This document shows positions 1-7,200 of a DNA stretch of 17,911 nt, piece after piece; position 1 is the stretch's first letter, and the number at the start of each line of letters is the position of its first letter. Source of the DNA: JBDTVS01 sp040007095 (lineage in GTDB: Bacteria; Acidobacteriota; Vicinamibacteria; Vicinamibacterales; CAVVIG01); NCBI GenBank assembly GCA_040007095.1, contig JBDTVS010000113.1, forward strand, positions 1 to 17,911, read 5' to 3'. The position numbers and the translations under genes were made by a program. The notes under the pieces are model-generated. The model saw nothing but the letters and a program-made list of their open reading frames with translations. It did no database searches and was not told where the DNA came from.

Positions 1-3
1 CGT

Positions 4-76
4 GGCGAGGTAGCTCAGTTGGTAGAGCATACGACTGAAAATCGTAGTGTCGACGGTTCGATTCCGCCCCTCGCCA
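4..76 (+). tRNA. tRNA-Phe (anticodon GAA)
   Basis: The gene folds as a complete cloverleaf. A 7-bp acceptor stem (GGCGAGG with CCTCGCC) is followed by TA, a D-arm (GCTC/GAGC), an anticodon stem TACGA/TCGTA with loop CTGAAAA, a 5-nt variable loop and a T-arm with loop TTCGATT. The T-stem has one A-C mismatch. The anticodon GAA at 37-39 reads Phe codons. Position 76 is the discriminator A; the following bases are CCT, so CCA is not fully encoded. It is the only plus-strand gene seen. The neighbouring integrase, reading toward it, suggests it served as the integration target. Confidence 0.96.
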
Positions 77-78
77 CC
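37..78 (+). other. Probable attachment site within the tRNA-Phe 3' half
   Basis: Tyrosine integrases of prophages and genomic islands commonly recombine in the anticodon loop or T-arm/3' end of a tRNA gene and leave that gene intact. The integrase gene ends about 700 bp from this tRNA with only two small genes between. No second copy of this stretch was seen in the window, so the crossover point and the extent of the att core are not determined. This is an inference from gene position. Confidence 0.35.
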
Positions 79-127
79 TTCTTCTAACATCAATAGAAAC
101 AATAAGTTCCGATGGACTCTCTAACGA

Positions 128-170
128 GTGGTCCTCATTCGGAATTGTTCCTGTGGTCCCATCGTGGTCC
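128..170 (+). repeat. Three direct copies of GTGGTCC beside the tRNA
   Basis: The heptamer GTGGTCC occurs at 128-134, 153-159 and 164-170 in the same orientation, the last two followed by C. Start-to-start spacings are 25 and 11 bp. Short direct repeats flanking a tRNA core can be arm-type binding sites for a tyrosine integrase. That role is a guess from position. The rest of the gap 77-201 holds no ORF worth calling. Confidence 0.35.
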
Positions 171-201
171 CGTTGATCGGGCGCGCACACGCCTCGGGAC
201 A

Positions 202-504
202 CTAGGCCTTCCCTGCCCCATCGCGAGCCGGAAGGTCGAGATCGCCCCAATGCACAACCGCCAGCGCTTCGGAGATCGTCGCTCCTGGATTCCCGCGAGC
301 CTTACAGCCGTCGTCACTGACAGCCTTGCAGCTGTAACGCGCCAGGCCGGCATCGGGTCCCATGTCTAGGATTTGAATCGTGACCTCCTGAGACTCGTCG
401 ACGTTGTCATTCTTATAGCGATAACAACGGAACGTGTGAATCTCATGCACCTCGACAAATTTAGGACCGGCGACCTGTTTCAGTTCTTCAATCGCTTCGA
501 CCAT
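202..504 (-). CDS. Small protein of unknown function, last gene before the tRNA
   Basis: A 100-aa protein starting MVEAIEELKQ. The ATG is preceded by AAAGGAG at good spacing, so the start is well supported. The body looks like a compact alpha/beta domain: a strand around residues 20-30, another around 40-48 (EVTIQILDMGP), then a Cys-containing segment and GNPGATISEALAVVHWGDLD near residues 70-92. I recognise no family. It lies 50 nt downstream of the 65-aa gene, on the same strand, at the distal end of the integrase transcript and inside the presumed attachment site. That is a frequent place for accessory cargo, so it is probably not needed for recombination. A GC-rich inverted repeat (GTCCCG/CGGGAC) directly follows its TAG stop. 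Confidence 0.72.
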   Translation of the reverse strand: MVEAIEELKQVAGPKFVEVHEIHTFRCYRYKNDNVDESQEVTIQILDMGPDAGLARYSCKAVSDDGCKARGNPGATISEALAVVHWGDLDLPARDGAGKA

Positions 505-554
505 TGATCGCTCCTTTTGTTGTCCTCAGTCCACTCGGCCGGCTGGCTGGCATC

Positions 555-752
555 CTACGACGGCTTCTGCCGCCTGGCCATGCGCTCTATCCAGTCTTCG
601 TCTGTGCTGAGCCCTTCTCGCTGCACGACGATAAACGCCAGGGTCGTGTCGATCGCATCTTGGTTGAAGCCTTGCTCGACCAATCGCTTCTCGATTTCAG
701 CGAGGGTAAGCCGTGAGCGGATGAGGTCTTTGTGACTCATTTGTTGTTCCAT
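555..752 (-). CDS. Very small helical protein of unknown function
   Basis: A 65-aa acidic, probably all-helical protein (MEQQMSHKDLIRSRLTLAEI at the start). An AGAGGTGG Shine-Dalgarno-like sequence precedes the first ATG; the second in-frame Met (codon 5) lacks one, so the first start is preferred. It begins 18 nt after the integrase stop and is probably co-transcribed with it. The segment LTLAEIEKRLVEQGFNQDAID resembles a short helix-turn-helix or UBA-like helical hairpin in spacing, but this is not enough to name a family. An excisionase-like or accessory role would fit its position; nothing in the sequence proves it. Confidence 0.68.
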   Translation of the reverse strand: MEQQMSHKDLIRSRLTLAEIEKRLVEQGFNQDAIDTTLAFIVVQREGLSTDEDWIERMARRQKPS

Positions 753-770
753 TGCGCCACCTCTGCCTGT

Positions 771-1835
771 TCATTCGATCCGCGGCACATCGCCGACGGT
801 GACTGCGAGCGGCGCGCCAGTCGTCAGTGTGCCAGCCACCAGATCAGCCAAGCGGCGTTGCGTGCCCTGACGGTCGTGCTCGTCCGCGTAGATCAGCAGC
901 GTCCCGATCGCCGCATGGCGGCTATGCGCCTTCACCTTGTCGAGCCCGATGCCGGCCTTGGCTGCGACGTCGAGTGCCGCCGTGATGCTCGAGTGCCGCA
1001 ACCCGTGGCACCAGACGTGAAGGCCGACACGTTGCCCCAGCTCTCGCACGATCCGGAGCACGGATCGCGTTTCGAGCCGTCCATCCCGCCGCTTCCCGAG
1101 ATTCCCCCGTGTCATAAACAGCGGGCCGGCCTGAGTCCCGCGGTGCCTGACGTACCGACGAATCGCGTCGACCACGGCGGTCGGGAGCGGCACAAGCTCC
1201 CGTTCTCGCCGCCCCTTCCCCTTGATCCACGTGTTGCCCTGGTCCAGGTCGGTCTCCTGCAGGTTCACGCCGCAGAGTTCCGATACGCGCAACCCGACGC
1301 AAAAAAACGTGAGCACGATGGCGTGGTCGCGCGTGTCGGCCTCCGTGTCGCCGCGCGTGGCCTCCAGCATCTTCTGCACATCTGCCACGGTCGGCCCGGC
1401 CGTCTGCCGCCGCTTCTCGGCCTTCAGGTTGGGCACCTCGAGCGCCCATGTCATCATGCCCAGCATCCGCCCGAGCTTCGAGATGGACCGCAACGTCGCC
1501 AGGTGGCGATTGATGCTCGCGGCGGACAGATTCGCGCCCTGCAGGTAGTGCCGAAAGCCGAGCACGATTTCATGCGCCGATGGTGACGACTGCTTGAACA
1601 GCCGGCCCAGCGACGTGTTCACGTCCATCGGCGGACTGATGCCGAGTGCCCGCGAAAAGTACAGCGCGAAGTCCTCCAGGTCGTGCTGATAGCTCCGAAT
1701 CGTGTGCTCAGCCTTTCCTTCGCGCCACGCCCGCAGAATCGTCTCTGCGGTGTGGTGGCGCCCCGCCGCGATCGTGAGCGGGGCCGGCAGGTTCGCGCGC
1801 GCCTGCCGGCCGTGAACCATGACGCCCGCGGTCAT
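771..1835 (-). CDS. int: Tyrosine recombinase / phage integrase
   Basis: Site-specific recombinase expected to integrate and excise the element at the tRNA-Phe. From the ATG at 1835 it has 354 aa. Residues 30-130 form the SAM-like core-binding domain (TIRSYQHDLEDF onward). The catalytic domain shows Arg183 (GLRVSELCGV), a Lys in the GKGRRERE hairpin (about 206-208), His277-x-x-Arg280 (HGLRH), a His at 304 or 307 and the nucleophile Tyr316 (LLIYAD), so the active site is complete. A GTG at 1892 gives a 19-residue extension but has no ribosome site. The ATG at 1835 overlaps the upstream stop as ATGA, like the preceding junctions, and is preferred. Synthesis is thus coupled to five upstream small genes. 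The N-terminal arm-binding region is short. Confidence 0.95.
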   Translation of the reverse strand: MTAGVMVHGRQARANLPAPLTIAAGRHHTAETILRAWREGKAEHTIRSYQHDLEDFALYFSRALGISPPMDVNTSLGRLFKQSSPSAHEIVLGFRHYLQGANLSAASINRHLATLRSISKLGRMLGMMTWALEVPNLKAEKRRQTAGPTVADVQKMLEATRGDTEADTRDHAIVLTFFCVGLRVSELCGVNLQETDLDQGNTWIKGKGRRERELVPLPTAVVDAIRRYVRHRGTQAGPLFMTRGNLGKRRDGRLETRSVLRIVRELGQRVGLHVWCHGLRHSSITAALDVAAKAGIGLDKVKAHSRHAAIGTLLIYADEHDRQGTQRRLADLVAGTLTTGAPLAVTVGDVPRIE

Positions 1836-2245
1836 CGGGGCGCCCGCGTGCGAGGGACGAGAGGTGGAGTGATCGCCTGGATGACGGGCCACGTGGTCAT
1901 GGTCCCGGCAATGAGGCCCAGCAAAAACGCCGCTTCGGCGACGGCGGAGCCGTAGTTAAAGAACGTCGCGGCGGGATCCGTAATCGGTCCGATGGCCAGC
2001 GCATCAATCGCCGCATCCACGTCGACTTGTTCGTCCGCCAGTCGCGGGACCAAGCGAGCGCCCATCGGCGACTCGAGGATGTCCGTAGCGATGTTGTTGT
2101 CGTCCGCACTCCCATCGAGCCCGACGTTCGCCAGTCTGGTGCTCGCAATCAGGCGAGCGGCCTCGAGCGTGGCGGCCCATTCCCGCGCGCTGATGGGCTT
2201 CCAGGGGCTGACACTGACGGGTCGCCGTGTTCGCTTGGCTTTCAT
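1832..2245 (-). CDS. Unknown protein coupled directly upstream of the integrase
   Basis: A 137-aa protein with a strongly basic N-terminus (MKAKRTRRPVSV), a helical middle (residues 20-90) and a hydrophobic stretch near residues 100-122 (AVAEAAFLLGLIAGTMTTW) that could be one membrane-spanning helix. The tail is Pro/Arg-rich. No family recognised. The ATG at 2245 overlaps the upstream stop as ATGA and is preceded by GGCGGTG. Its own stop overlaps the integrase start in the same way. A small DNA-binding or membrane-anchored accessory protein are both conceivable; function unknown. Confidence 0.75.
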   Translation of the reverse strand: MKAKRTRRPVSVSPWKPISAREWAATLEAARLIASTRLANVGLDGSADDNNIATDILESPMGARLVPRLADEQVDVDAAIDALAIGPITDPAATFFNYGSAVAEAAFLLGLIAGTMTTWPVIQAITPPLVPRTRAPR

Positions 2246-2529
2246 CGCACACCGCCTTTCTGTCTGGCATCGGCCGCTTCGAAGGTGTCGTAGAGCACCC
2301 TGATCGCTTCCTTCATGTCGTCGACCAGTACGCCGTACGCCGCAGTGTCTTCTTCCTCGCTCGTTGGGTAGTCGTCGTTGCCGTCGATGAGACGCGCAAG
2401 GATACTGGTGCAGCCGCGCAGCCGTTCCTTCGCGAGGTTGATCGCGTCACGTTCCTCGAGGGTGAAGCTGACCTGCGCGTCTACCGGTGGAGCGACGGCG
2501 CCGGATCCGCGTTGATGTTTGGCCCTCAT
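2242..2529 (-). CDS. Unknown small acidic helical protein
   Basis: A 95-aa protein. A short basic lead (MRAKHQRGSG) is followed by an acidic, largely helical body: FTLEERDAINLAKERLRGCTS, an acidic loop DGNDDYPTSEEEDT, then a second helical region VDDMKEAIRVLYDTFEAAD. Fourth of five ATGA-coupled genes preceding the integrase; both ends are ATGA overlaps, which fixes the start. The C-terminus GGVR is dictated by the shared junction sequence. No family recognised. Confidence 0.75.
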   Translation of the reverse strand: MRAKHQRGSGAVAPPVDAQVSFTLEERDAINLAKERLRGCTSILARLIDGNDDYPTSEEEDTAAYGVLVDDMKEAIRVLYDTFEAADARQKGGVR

Positions 2530-2843
2530 CGGTCACCGCCGTCGTCATCACGCAATGTCGCGAAGGATGACCCCGTACCCGTCGCGCGAAGTAGGCCCTC
2601 CAGATCCCGAAGGATGTCGAGACAAAGCATCTCGGCACCACGCCAGGCCAGTTGCTCAAGCTGGATGTTCATCCCGCAGCGGTTGGCCATAGATTCGGCT
2701 TCGCTCCACCGCGTGAGTAGCGCCAGTTTCGGCAACGTATCGACACTGATCGCTTCAAGCCTCCTCGTGGCGGTTCGCTCGAACTGCTCGGCAGACGAAG
2801 ATTCAGACTTGGCGTCGGCGGTCTTTGGCTTGGTGACGCTCAT
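2526..2843 (-). CDS. Unknown small helical protein
   Basis: A 105-aa protein: a Lys/Ser-rich, probably disordered N-terminus to about residue 18, then a helical body (EQFERTATRRLEAISVD, then LALLTRWSEAESMANRCGMN and QLAWRGAEMLCLDILRDLEG) with two well-separated Cys, and an acidic tail DDDGGDR. Start and stop both lie in ATGA overlaps; GGTGG precedes the start. Third gene of the five-gene set before the integrase. No family recognised. Confidence 0.74.
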   Translation of the reverse strand: MSVTKPKTADAKSESSSAEQFERTATRRLEAISVDTLPKLALLTRWSEAESMANRCGMNIQLEQLAWRGAEMLCLDILRDLEGLLRATGTGSSFATLRDDDGGDR

Positions 2844-3163
2844 CGCGCACCACCCGACTGTCGCCCGTAGGCGATGCTTGAGGCCGTTTCGTTGATTGCC
2901 TCCACCCTGGTCACCATGTCGTCCATGATGACGGCGATCCCACTGAACACTTCCGACGCCTGGTCGACTCCGATGGCCGGCGCCATCGCGACGGACATTG
3001 TCCCCACCATTTTCATCACGGCGATCAGCTCGTCGCAGCCCTCGAGGATGGAATCAACCCGGGCCGCGAGCTTGACGTGGGCAGCCACCTTCTCGTCGCC
3101 TTTAGCAACCTCATCGATCAACCGATCGGACTCGGCGGTTTCGGCTTTTGATGGTTTTCTCAT
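2840..3163 (-). CDS. Unknown small helical protein
   Basis: A 107-aa protein from the ATG at 3163 (MRKPSKAETAESDRLIDEV). A longer reading from 3223 would overlap the upstream gene by 64 nt; the inner ATG forms the same ATGA overlap seen at the neighbouring junctions and follows AAGGA, so it is preferred. The body is almost certainly helical, with a central Met/Ala/Val-rich segment (residues 50-80, MKMVGTMSVAMAPAIGVDQA) that may pack against a partner, and an acidic helix MDDMVTRVEAINETASS. Tail SGGAR. Second gene of the integrase operon. No family recognised. Confidence 0.74.
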   Translation of the reverse strand: MRKPSKAETAESDRLIDEVAKGDEKVAAHVKLAARVDSILEGCDELIAVMKMVGTMSVAMAPAIGVDQASEVFSGIAVIMDDMVTRVEAINETASSIAYGRQSGGAR

Positions 3164-3516
3164 CGCGCACCGTCCTTCTTCAGCGCCTCGATGTCGAGCT
3201 CGCCGAGCAGGAGTTGCCGACAAACGTCGAACCCCAGCGCGAAGCCGGCCTTCTTCGCCGCCATCCCGACGCCGGCGTAGGCGTCCACACTTTTCAGGAG
3301 CCTGGCGAAGTTGCTCGAGTCCTGCCCCAGCCTCTTGAGCTCGGCCTCGTAGACCTGCGCGTGCAGCCTGGAAAACCCCGAATCGAGGTCGTCGAGATGA
3401 TCATCCAGGAGTTCGTAGAACGCGACGACGTCCAGGCCTGAAAGGAACGTTCGTGTGTTCGTGGTGGCGGTTGCGGTTGCTGCGGCGGCCTTCGGAGCGG
3501 AGTTCTTCTTCGACAT
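3160..3516 (-). CDS. Unknown helical protein, first gene of the integrase operon
   Basis: A 118-aa protein with a low-complexity Ala/Thr-rich N-terminus (residues 8-22) followed by a helical body: DVVAFYELLDDHLDDLDSGFSRLH, then AELKRLGQDSSNFARLLKSVDAY and AKKAGFALGFDVCRQLLLGEL. Its ATG follows AGGAGG with ideal spacing, the strongest ribosome site in this part of the window. This fits its place as lead gene of a coupled chain in which the next five genes, ending with the integrase, all start by ATGA overlap. No family recognised. Confidence 0.76.
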   Translation of the reverse strand: MSKKNSAPKAAAATATATTNTRTFLSGLDVVAFYELLDDHLDDLDSGFSRLHAQVYEAELKRLGQDSSNFARLLKSVDAYAGVGMAAKKAGFALGFDVCRQLLLGELDIEALKKDGAR

Positions 3517-3597
3517 GCTGACCTCCTGCGGCGAGGTCTGGCGTGCTACCCTTCGAGGTAGGTCGGCCAGCCCGCCAATCCCGGGTTGGTTGACTCA

Positions 3598-3631
3598 GGA
3601 GCGCTGGCGGGTTACTGCCCGCTTGCGCTCC
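3598..3631 (-). terminator. Strong imperfect hairpin between the late block and the integrase operon
   Basis: On the minus strand GGAGCGC and GCGCTCC (7 bp), then a 2x2 internal mismatch, then GCGGG and CCCGC (5 bp), enclose a 6-nt loop CAGTAA. It begins 4 nt after the TGA of the 83-aa gene. There is no downstream T-run, so it is not a classical intrinsic terminator. It may be a weak terminator, an RNA-processing or stability element, or a protein-binding structure. The remaining gap to 3517 holds a smaller CTACC/GGTAG hairpin and no clear promoter. Confidence 0.4.
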
Positions 3632-3635
3632 GCCT

Positions 3636-3887
3636 TCACTTCTCGTCTAGAAATTCCCATTCAGCTAAGGCGCCGATCTTTCGCCCGGTCGCCTCTAGGT
3701 CGACCCGCGACTCGAGCACGTACGTATGCCCACTGCGCCCGTTGACGATGCAATAGGCGCCGAGTTGCTCGACGGACTTCGCACCCCGATTCGCGATCAG
3801 CCGCTTGCCATCCGCGGCTATTTTCCTATTGATGCGTTGCACCAAGGCGCGTGTGCTGACTGGTATTTTCTGCTTCGTTCTGACCAT
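3636..3887 (-). CDS. Small basic protein behind a strong promoter
   Basis: An 83-aa protein from the ATG at 3887 (MVRTKQKIPVSTRALVQRIN). The residue pattern, VSTRALVQRINRKIAADGKRL, then an ARG/ELG-like middle, a short strand (YCIVNGRSGHTYVL) and a C-terminal VDLEATGRKIGALAEWE, resembles small conserved proteins I associate with mobile elements and phages. I know no established function for them. A start at 3968 has no ribosome site and would place the promoter inside the gene. With the -10 box at 3898-3903, the transcript would begin only a few nucleotides before the ATG at 3887, so translation may be leaderless or nearly so. Possibly a regulator that switches from late genes to the integrase operon, by position only. 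Confidence 0.72.
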   Translation of the reverse strand: MVRTKQKIPVSTRALVQRINRKIAADGKRLIANRGAKSVEQLGAYCIVNGRSGHTYVLESRVDLEATGRKIGALAEWEFLDEK

Positions 3888-3897
3888 TGCCGGTGAG

Positions 3898-3925
3898 TAT
3901 ATAAGCAGATGAGCAGATAAGTCAA
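3898..3925 (-). promoter_or_regulatory. Sigma70-like promoter with an internal direct repeat
   Basis: On the minus strand TTGACT (3925-3920) and TATATA (3903-3898) are separated by 16 nt. This is the best -35/-10 pair I see in the window and sits in a locally AT-rich patch. The spacer contains a direct repeat ATCTGCTC/ATCTGCTT, which could be an operator. Just upstream an ACCGT-CGAA-ACGGT inverted repeat (3929-3942) abuts the -35 box. The expected start is close to 3890, almost on the ATG at 3887. Confidence 0.6.
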
Positions 3926-3977
3926 CGGACCGTTTCGACGGTAGTCGCGCCACGAGCTGCCCAGCCATAACGAATGC

Positions 3978-4265
3978 TCACATCACCGGCCCGCACGGTG
4001 TGGCGGCCTCGGTCAACCGCTGGATGAGCAGCTGTGCGGCGGTCTTGAGCTGATCCACCGACGTTTTCAGTTGTGGGATCTCCGCCTGCGCGTCGCGTGA
4101 CAACGCCGCCCGGATGCCAGGCGACAGCGGGAGGTTGCCGAGCGCCGAGATCTTGAGGGCGTTCTGCAGCGCGATGTCGCCATGCGTCCCGCACACCTTC
4201 ATAACCTCGATCGCGGCCATCAGCACGTCGAGCGAGATCGTGACGGTGCCGTTCGGCGTCATCAT
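3978..4265 (-). CDS. Unknown small helical protein after the tape measure gene
   Basis: A 95-aa protein beginning with two Met codons (MMTPNGTVTISLDVLMAAIE), 4 nt after the tape measure stop, so very likely co-translated with it. A GGGGG run lies 12 nt upstream of the ATG. Predicted mostly helical: residues 11-45 (LMAAIEVMKVCGTHGDIALQ onward) and 60-88 (AEIPQLKTSVDQLKTAAQLL onward). In siphophages the gene after the tape measure is normally a minor tail or tail-tip protein of the M/L type; this one is too short and shows no such features. Function unknown, possibly a tail-assembly helper. Confidence 0.68.
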   Translation of the reverse strand: MMTPNGTVTISLDVLMAAIEVMKVCGTHGDIALQNALKISALGNLPLSPGIRAALSRDAQAEIPQLKTSVDQLKTAAQLLIQRLTEAATPCGPVM

Positions 4266-4269
4266 GGGA

Positions 4270-7200
4270 TCACAGCCCCCGCAGCGCGTGCTTGAGCATC
4301 ATCGGCAAGGTGTTCATCGTCCGATCGAACCGATCGTTGGACCGCTGCAGCTCCGTGCGGAGATCGGCGATCTGCGCCTCGAGCGCGCGGGTGTTCATCC
4401 CGCCGAAGATGGCCTTCTGCTGATTGCGGTTCAACACGACTTCGCCGGGCGTGAGCCACGCCGGGACGGTATCGGTGCCGCGCGGACCGCCCACAAAGCC
4501 GCCGACTGAGAAGTGCTGGATGCCGGATGCCGTGACCCAACCGCCCGTCGCGGCGCCATCGGCGCCCGTGCCATCAGGTGACGGAGGTGGCGCACCCGGG
4601 CCCCTGTAGCTCGCTTGGACGTCCACGTCGACGTGCCGCGGGATCTTGCCGATCGCGTCCGTTACGCCCCCAGGCCCGCTCAGTTTGTCGATGAGTTGCC
4701 CGATGCGATCGACGACCGCTTTCATCGACAGATCGAGGATCTCGCTCGCACTCTTGCCGGTGTCCTTCCAGATGCCGAGCTCCGTGCTCTGATCGATCAG
4801 TCGTTGCGTGTTGTCATCGAGCGGGACGCCGAGATTCGTCGCCTCCGTCATCGCGTCGTGCAGAAACCCCTGCATCGGGATCAGCGCGTCCTTTGTGGTG
4901 CCACCGACCGCCGCGACTTGCGCCTGCAGCCGAGAGTACATCTGCATGCCGGTGCGTTCCATCGACCCGAAGGTATCGACGTTCATGCCCCCGATTTTGT
5001 CGAGCGCGTCCATCTCCGACGATAAGCCCGCGATCGCATTCAGCAGCGTCGGGTTGCCCTCGACGATGCTGTTCTGCATCATCAAGCTTTTCAACGCGAC
5101 GTCTTCCACGTCCAGGCCGAGGTCGGTATACGACTGCTTCAGGGTGTCCAGGCCAGGCCCGACGGCCTTGAGCGCGTCCGCGACCGACGCCCCGCCGGCG
5201 ACAGCCGACGCGAACGAGGCCACGGCCTGCACGCCGAGATCGGCGAGTTCCTGCTTGGCGCCGTCCGCCGCTGACGCCTGTGCGCGCGTCGCCTGGACCA
5301 AGTCCATGGCAGATCGCACGGCCGCCGCTGAATCGCCTTTTTGGGTGGCCAATACCTGAGACTGGCGCGCGTCGTCGACGGCCTTCTTCAACGCGTCGTA
5401 GCCTTTGACCGCGTCGGCCGTGCCGGCTATGACCGCGTCGAACGCTGGACCGACCGCTTGGATACCATCGGCGACATCGGCCGCGTGCTGTTTCTGCGCC
5501 GTCATGACGTCGTTGATGGTTTTCAGCGCCGCTTCCTCGGCCTTGACGCTCACGTGGGACGCGTCGAGGGCCGCTTTGAGATCGTGCTCGGCTTGGACGC
5601 CGGTCTTGCCGTACGCGGCGTAGGTGGCCCCGACCGCCTGGATGGTCTGGCCCAGCGTGCCGAATTGCTTCATGAACCCTTCCAGGCTGGTCCGCGCGGC
5701 AATCTCCTCTGGGCTGACCTTCAGCGCCCCGACCACGGCGCCGACGCCGGCCCCGATCGCGGTGCCCCAGCCGGGCATGATCATCGTGCCGATCTGCGCG
5801 CCTTTCGCCGCGGAGTTCGCCACCTGGCCGGCTTTGGTCGCAGGATCCTCGGTGGCCTGCTCGAGGACATCAACGCCCGCACTGACGCCGGCCATGGCCA
5901 GCTTGCCTCCGGTGGACGTGATGGCGTGGCTGTCGAGGAACGCCGTCGCTTTCTGCCCCAGGCCGGTCTCGCCGAACGCGGCCATGACGCCGCCGAGATC
6001 GATCCCCGCGATGCGGCCGATGGAGTCGCCGAGCTGCCCGAGCAATGCCACGGAGTGATTGATCCAATCCTCCATCGCTTGGTCGGTCTCATCGATGCGG
6101 TCCTGAATCCGATCCCACTCGATTGCGTCAATCTTGGTGTTCGCGGTGGCGGTCATCGCCGCCCAGGTGTCTTCCCAATTCCCCCCCAGCGCCTTCACCG
6201 CCAACTTTTCGTCGTCGAGGTGACGGAGGATGTCGCGCTCCCGCACGTCGTAACTCGAGAGCGTCAGGCTTTCCACTTGGCGGTCGTAGTCTTCGTGGGC
6301 CTTTCTGTTGGCCGCGAGGCTCTTGGAGAGGTTCTCGAACTCGGTCTGTGACGCCTTCATTTGGGCGGCGCCCATCTTGTCGAGCGCCGAGATGGAATCA
6401 GCGGACCGCGAGTCTTCGATCTTTTTCAACTCGGCCGCCATTTGCCGGTGCGCATCGGTCGCCGACTTGACCGCGTCCTTCTCGTCCTTCAGCCGGTCCT
6501 GGATGACCGTCACGGATTCTGCCGCCACGTGATACACGCGGGCGATGTCCTGGACGGACCCTTTGTGATCGAGTTCGTACCGGATGGCCTCAACCACGTT
6601 GTCGCCGAGCATGGCCAAGGCGCCGTCGTACCCCGCCTCTGCAATCTGAAGATTGAGCGTCGACTGCGCGAGTTCGTCGGCCGCCTTCTGCGCGGCCTTT
6701 CGCGCGTCCGTGTTCCCTTTGAGGGTGTCGCTCAGTTCTCGAACCGCCGCCTTTTCCACGTCGGCGGCCGACGCCGCCAGCGGTCCTGACACCGTGTAGG
6801 ACTTGATCGCATCGTCGAACGCCTTGACCGACGGCGTCGCTTGTAGCGTCGCCGCCACCACGCCCTCGATCTGGGCGCGCAGGGACGCGGTCTCCTCCAT
6901 TTGCGCCTGCATGCCAGCACCAGTACTCGCCCCCATCGCCCGTCCCACGGTCGCGGCCGCGGTGCCGACATACGAGAGCGCGGTGAACGTCGCCCCCGCC
7001 ACCCGGGCGAGATCGGTCATCTGCGGGATCAACTCCTGCCCGATGCTGATGGCCAGCGCCTCCGCGTGGACCTTCATCGACTTCAGCTGCTGCTCGAAGT
7101 GCTCGGCCTCTTTGGCCTGCTCGGTGGTGAAGGGCTTGATATCCGCGGTCAGGGCCAGGCCGGTGCTGAGGTCCTGCAGCGCCGCGGCAACGTCCTTGTA

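Noticed and set aside
732..1586. Plus-strand open frame of 284 codons opposite the integrase
   Set aside because: Composition is His/Arg/Pro-rich antisense shadow; the minus-strand frame has a complete tyrosine recombinase active site.
3517..3597. Promoter for the integrase operon directly upstream of 3516
   Set aside because: I looked for -35/-10 boxes on the minus strand and found only poor matches; the convincing pair lies at 3898-3925.
5341..6351. Long plus-strand open frame (336 codons) inside the tape measure region
   Set aside because: It is antisense to a well-supported tape measure gene, Arg/Gly/Asp-rich as expected of a GC-rich shadow, and has no recognisable motif or ribosome site.
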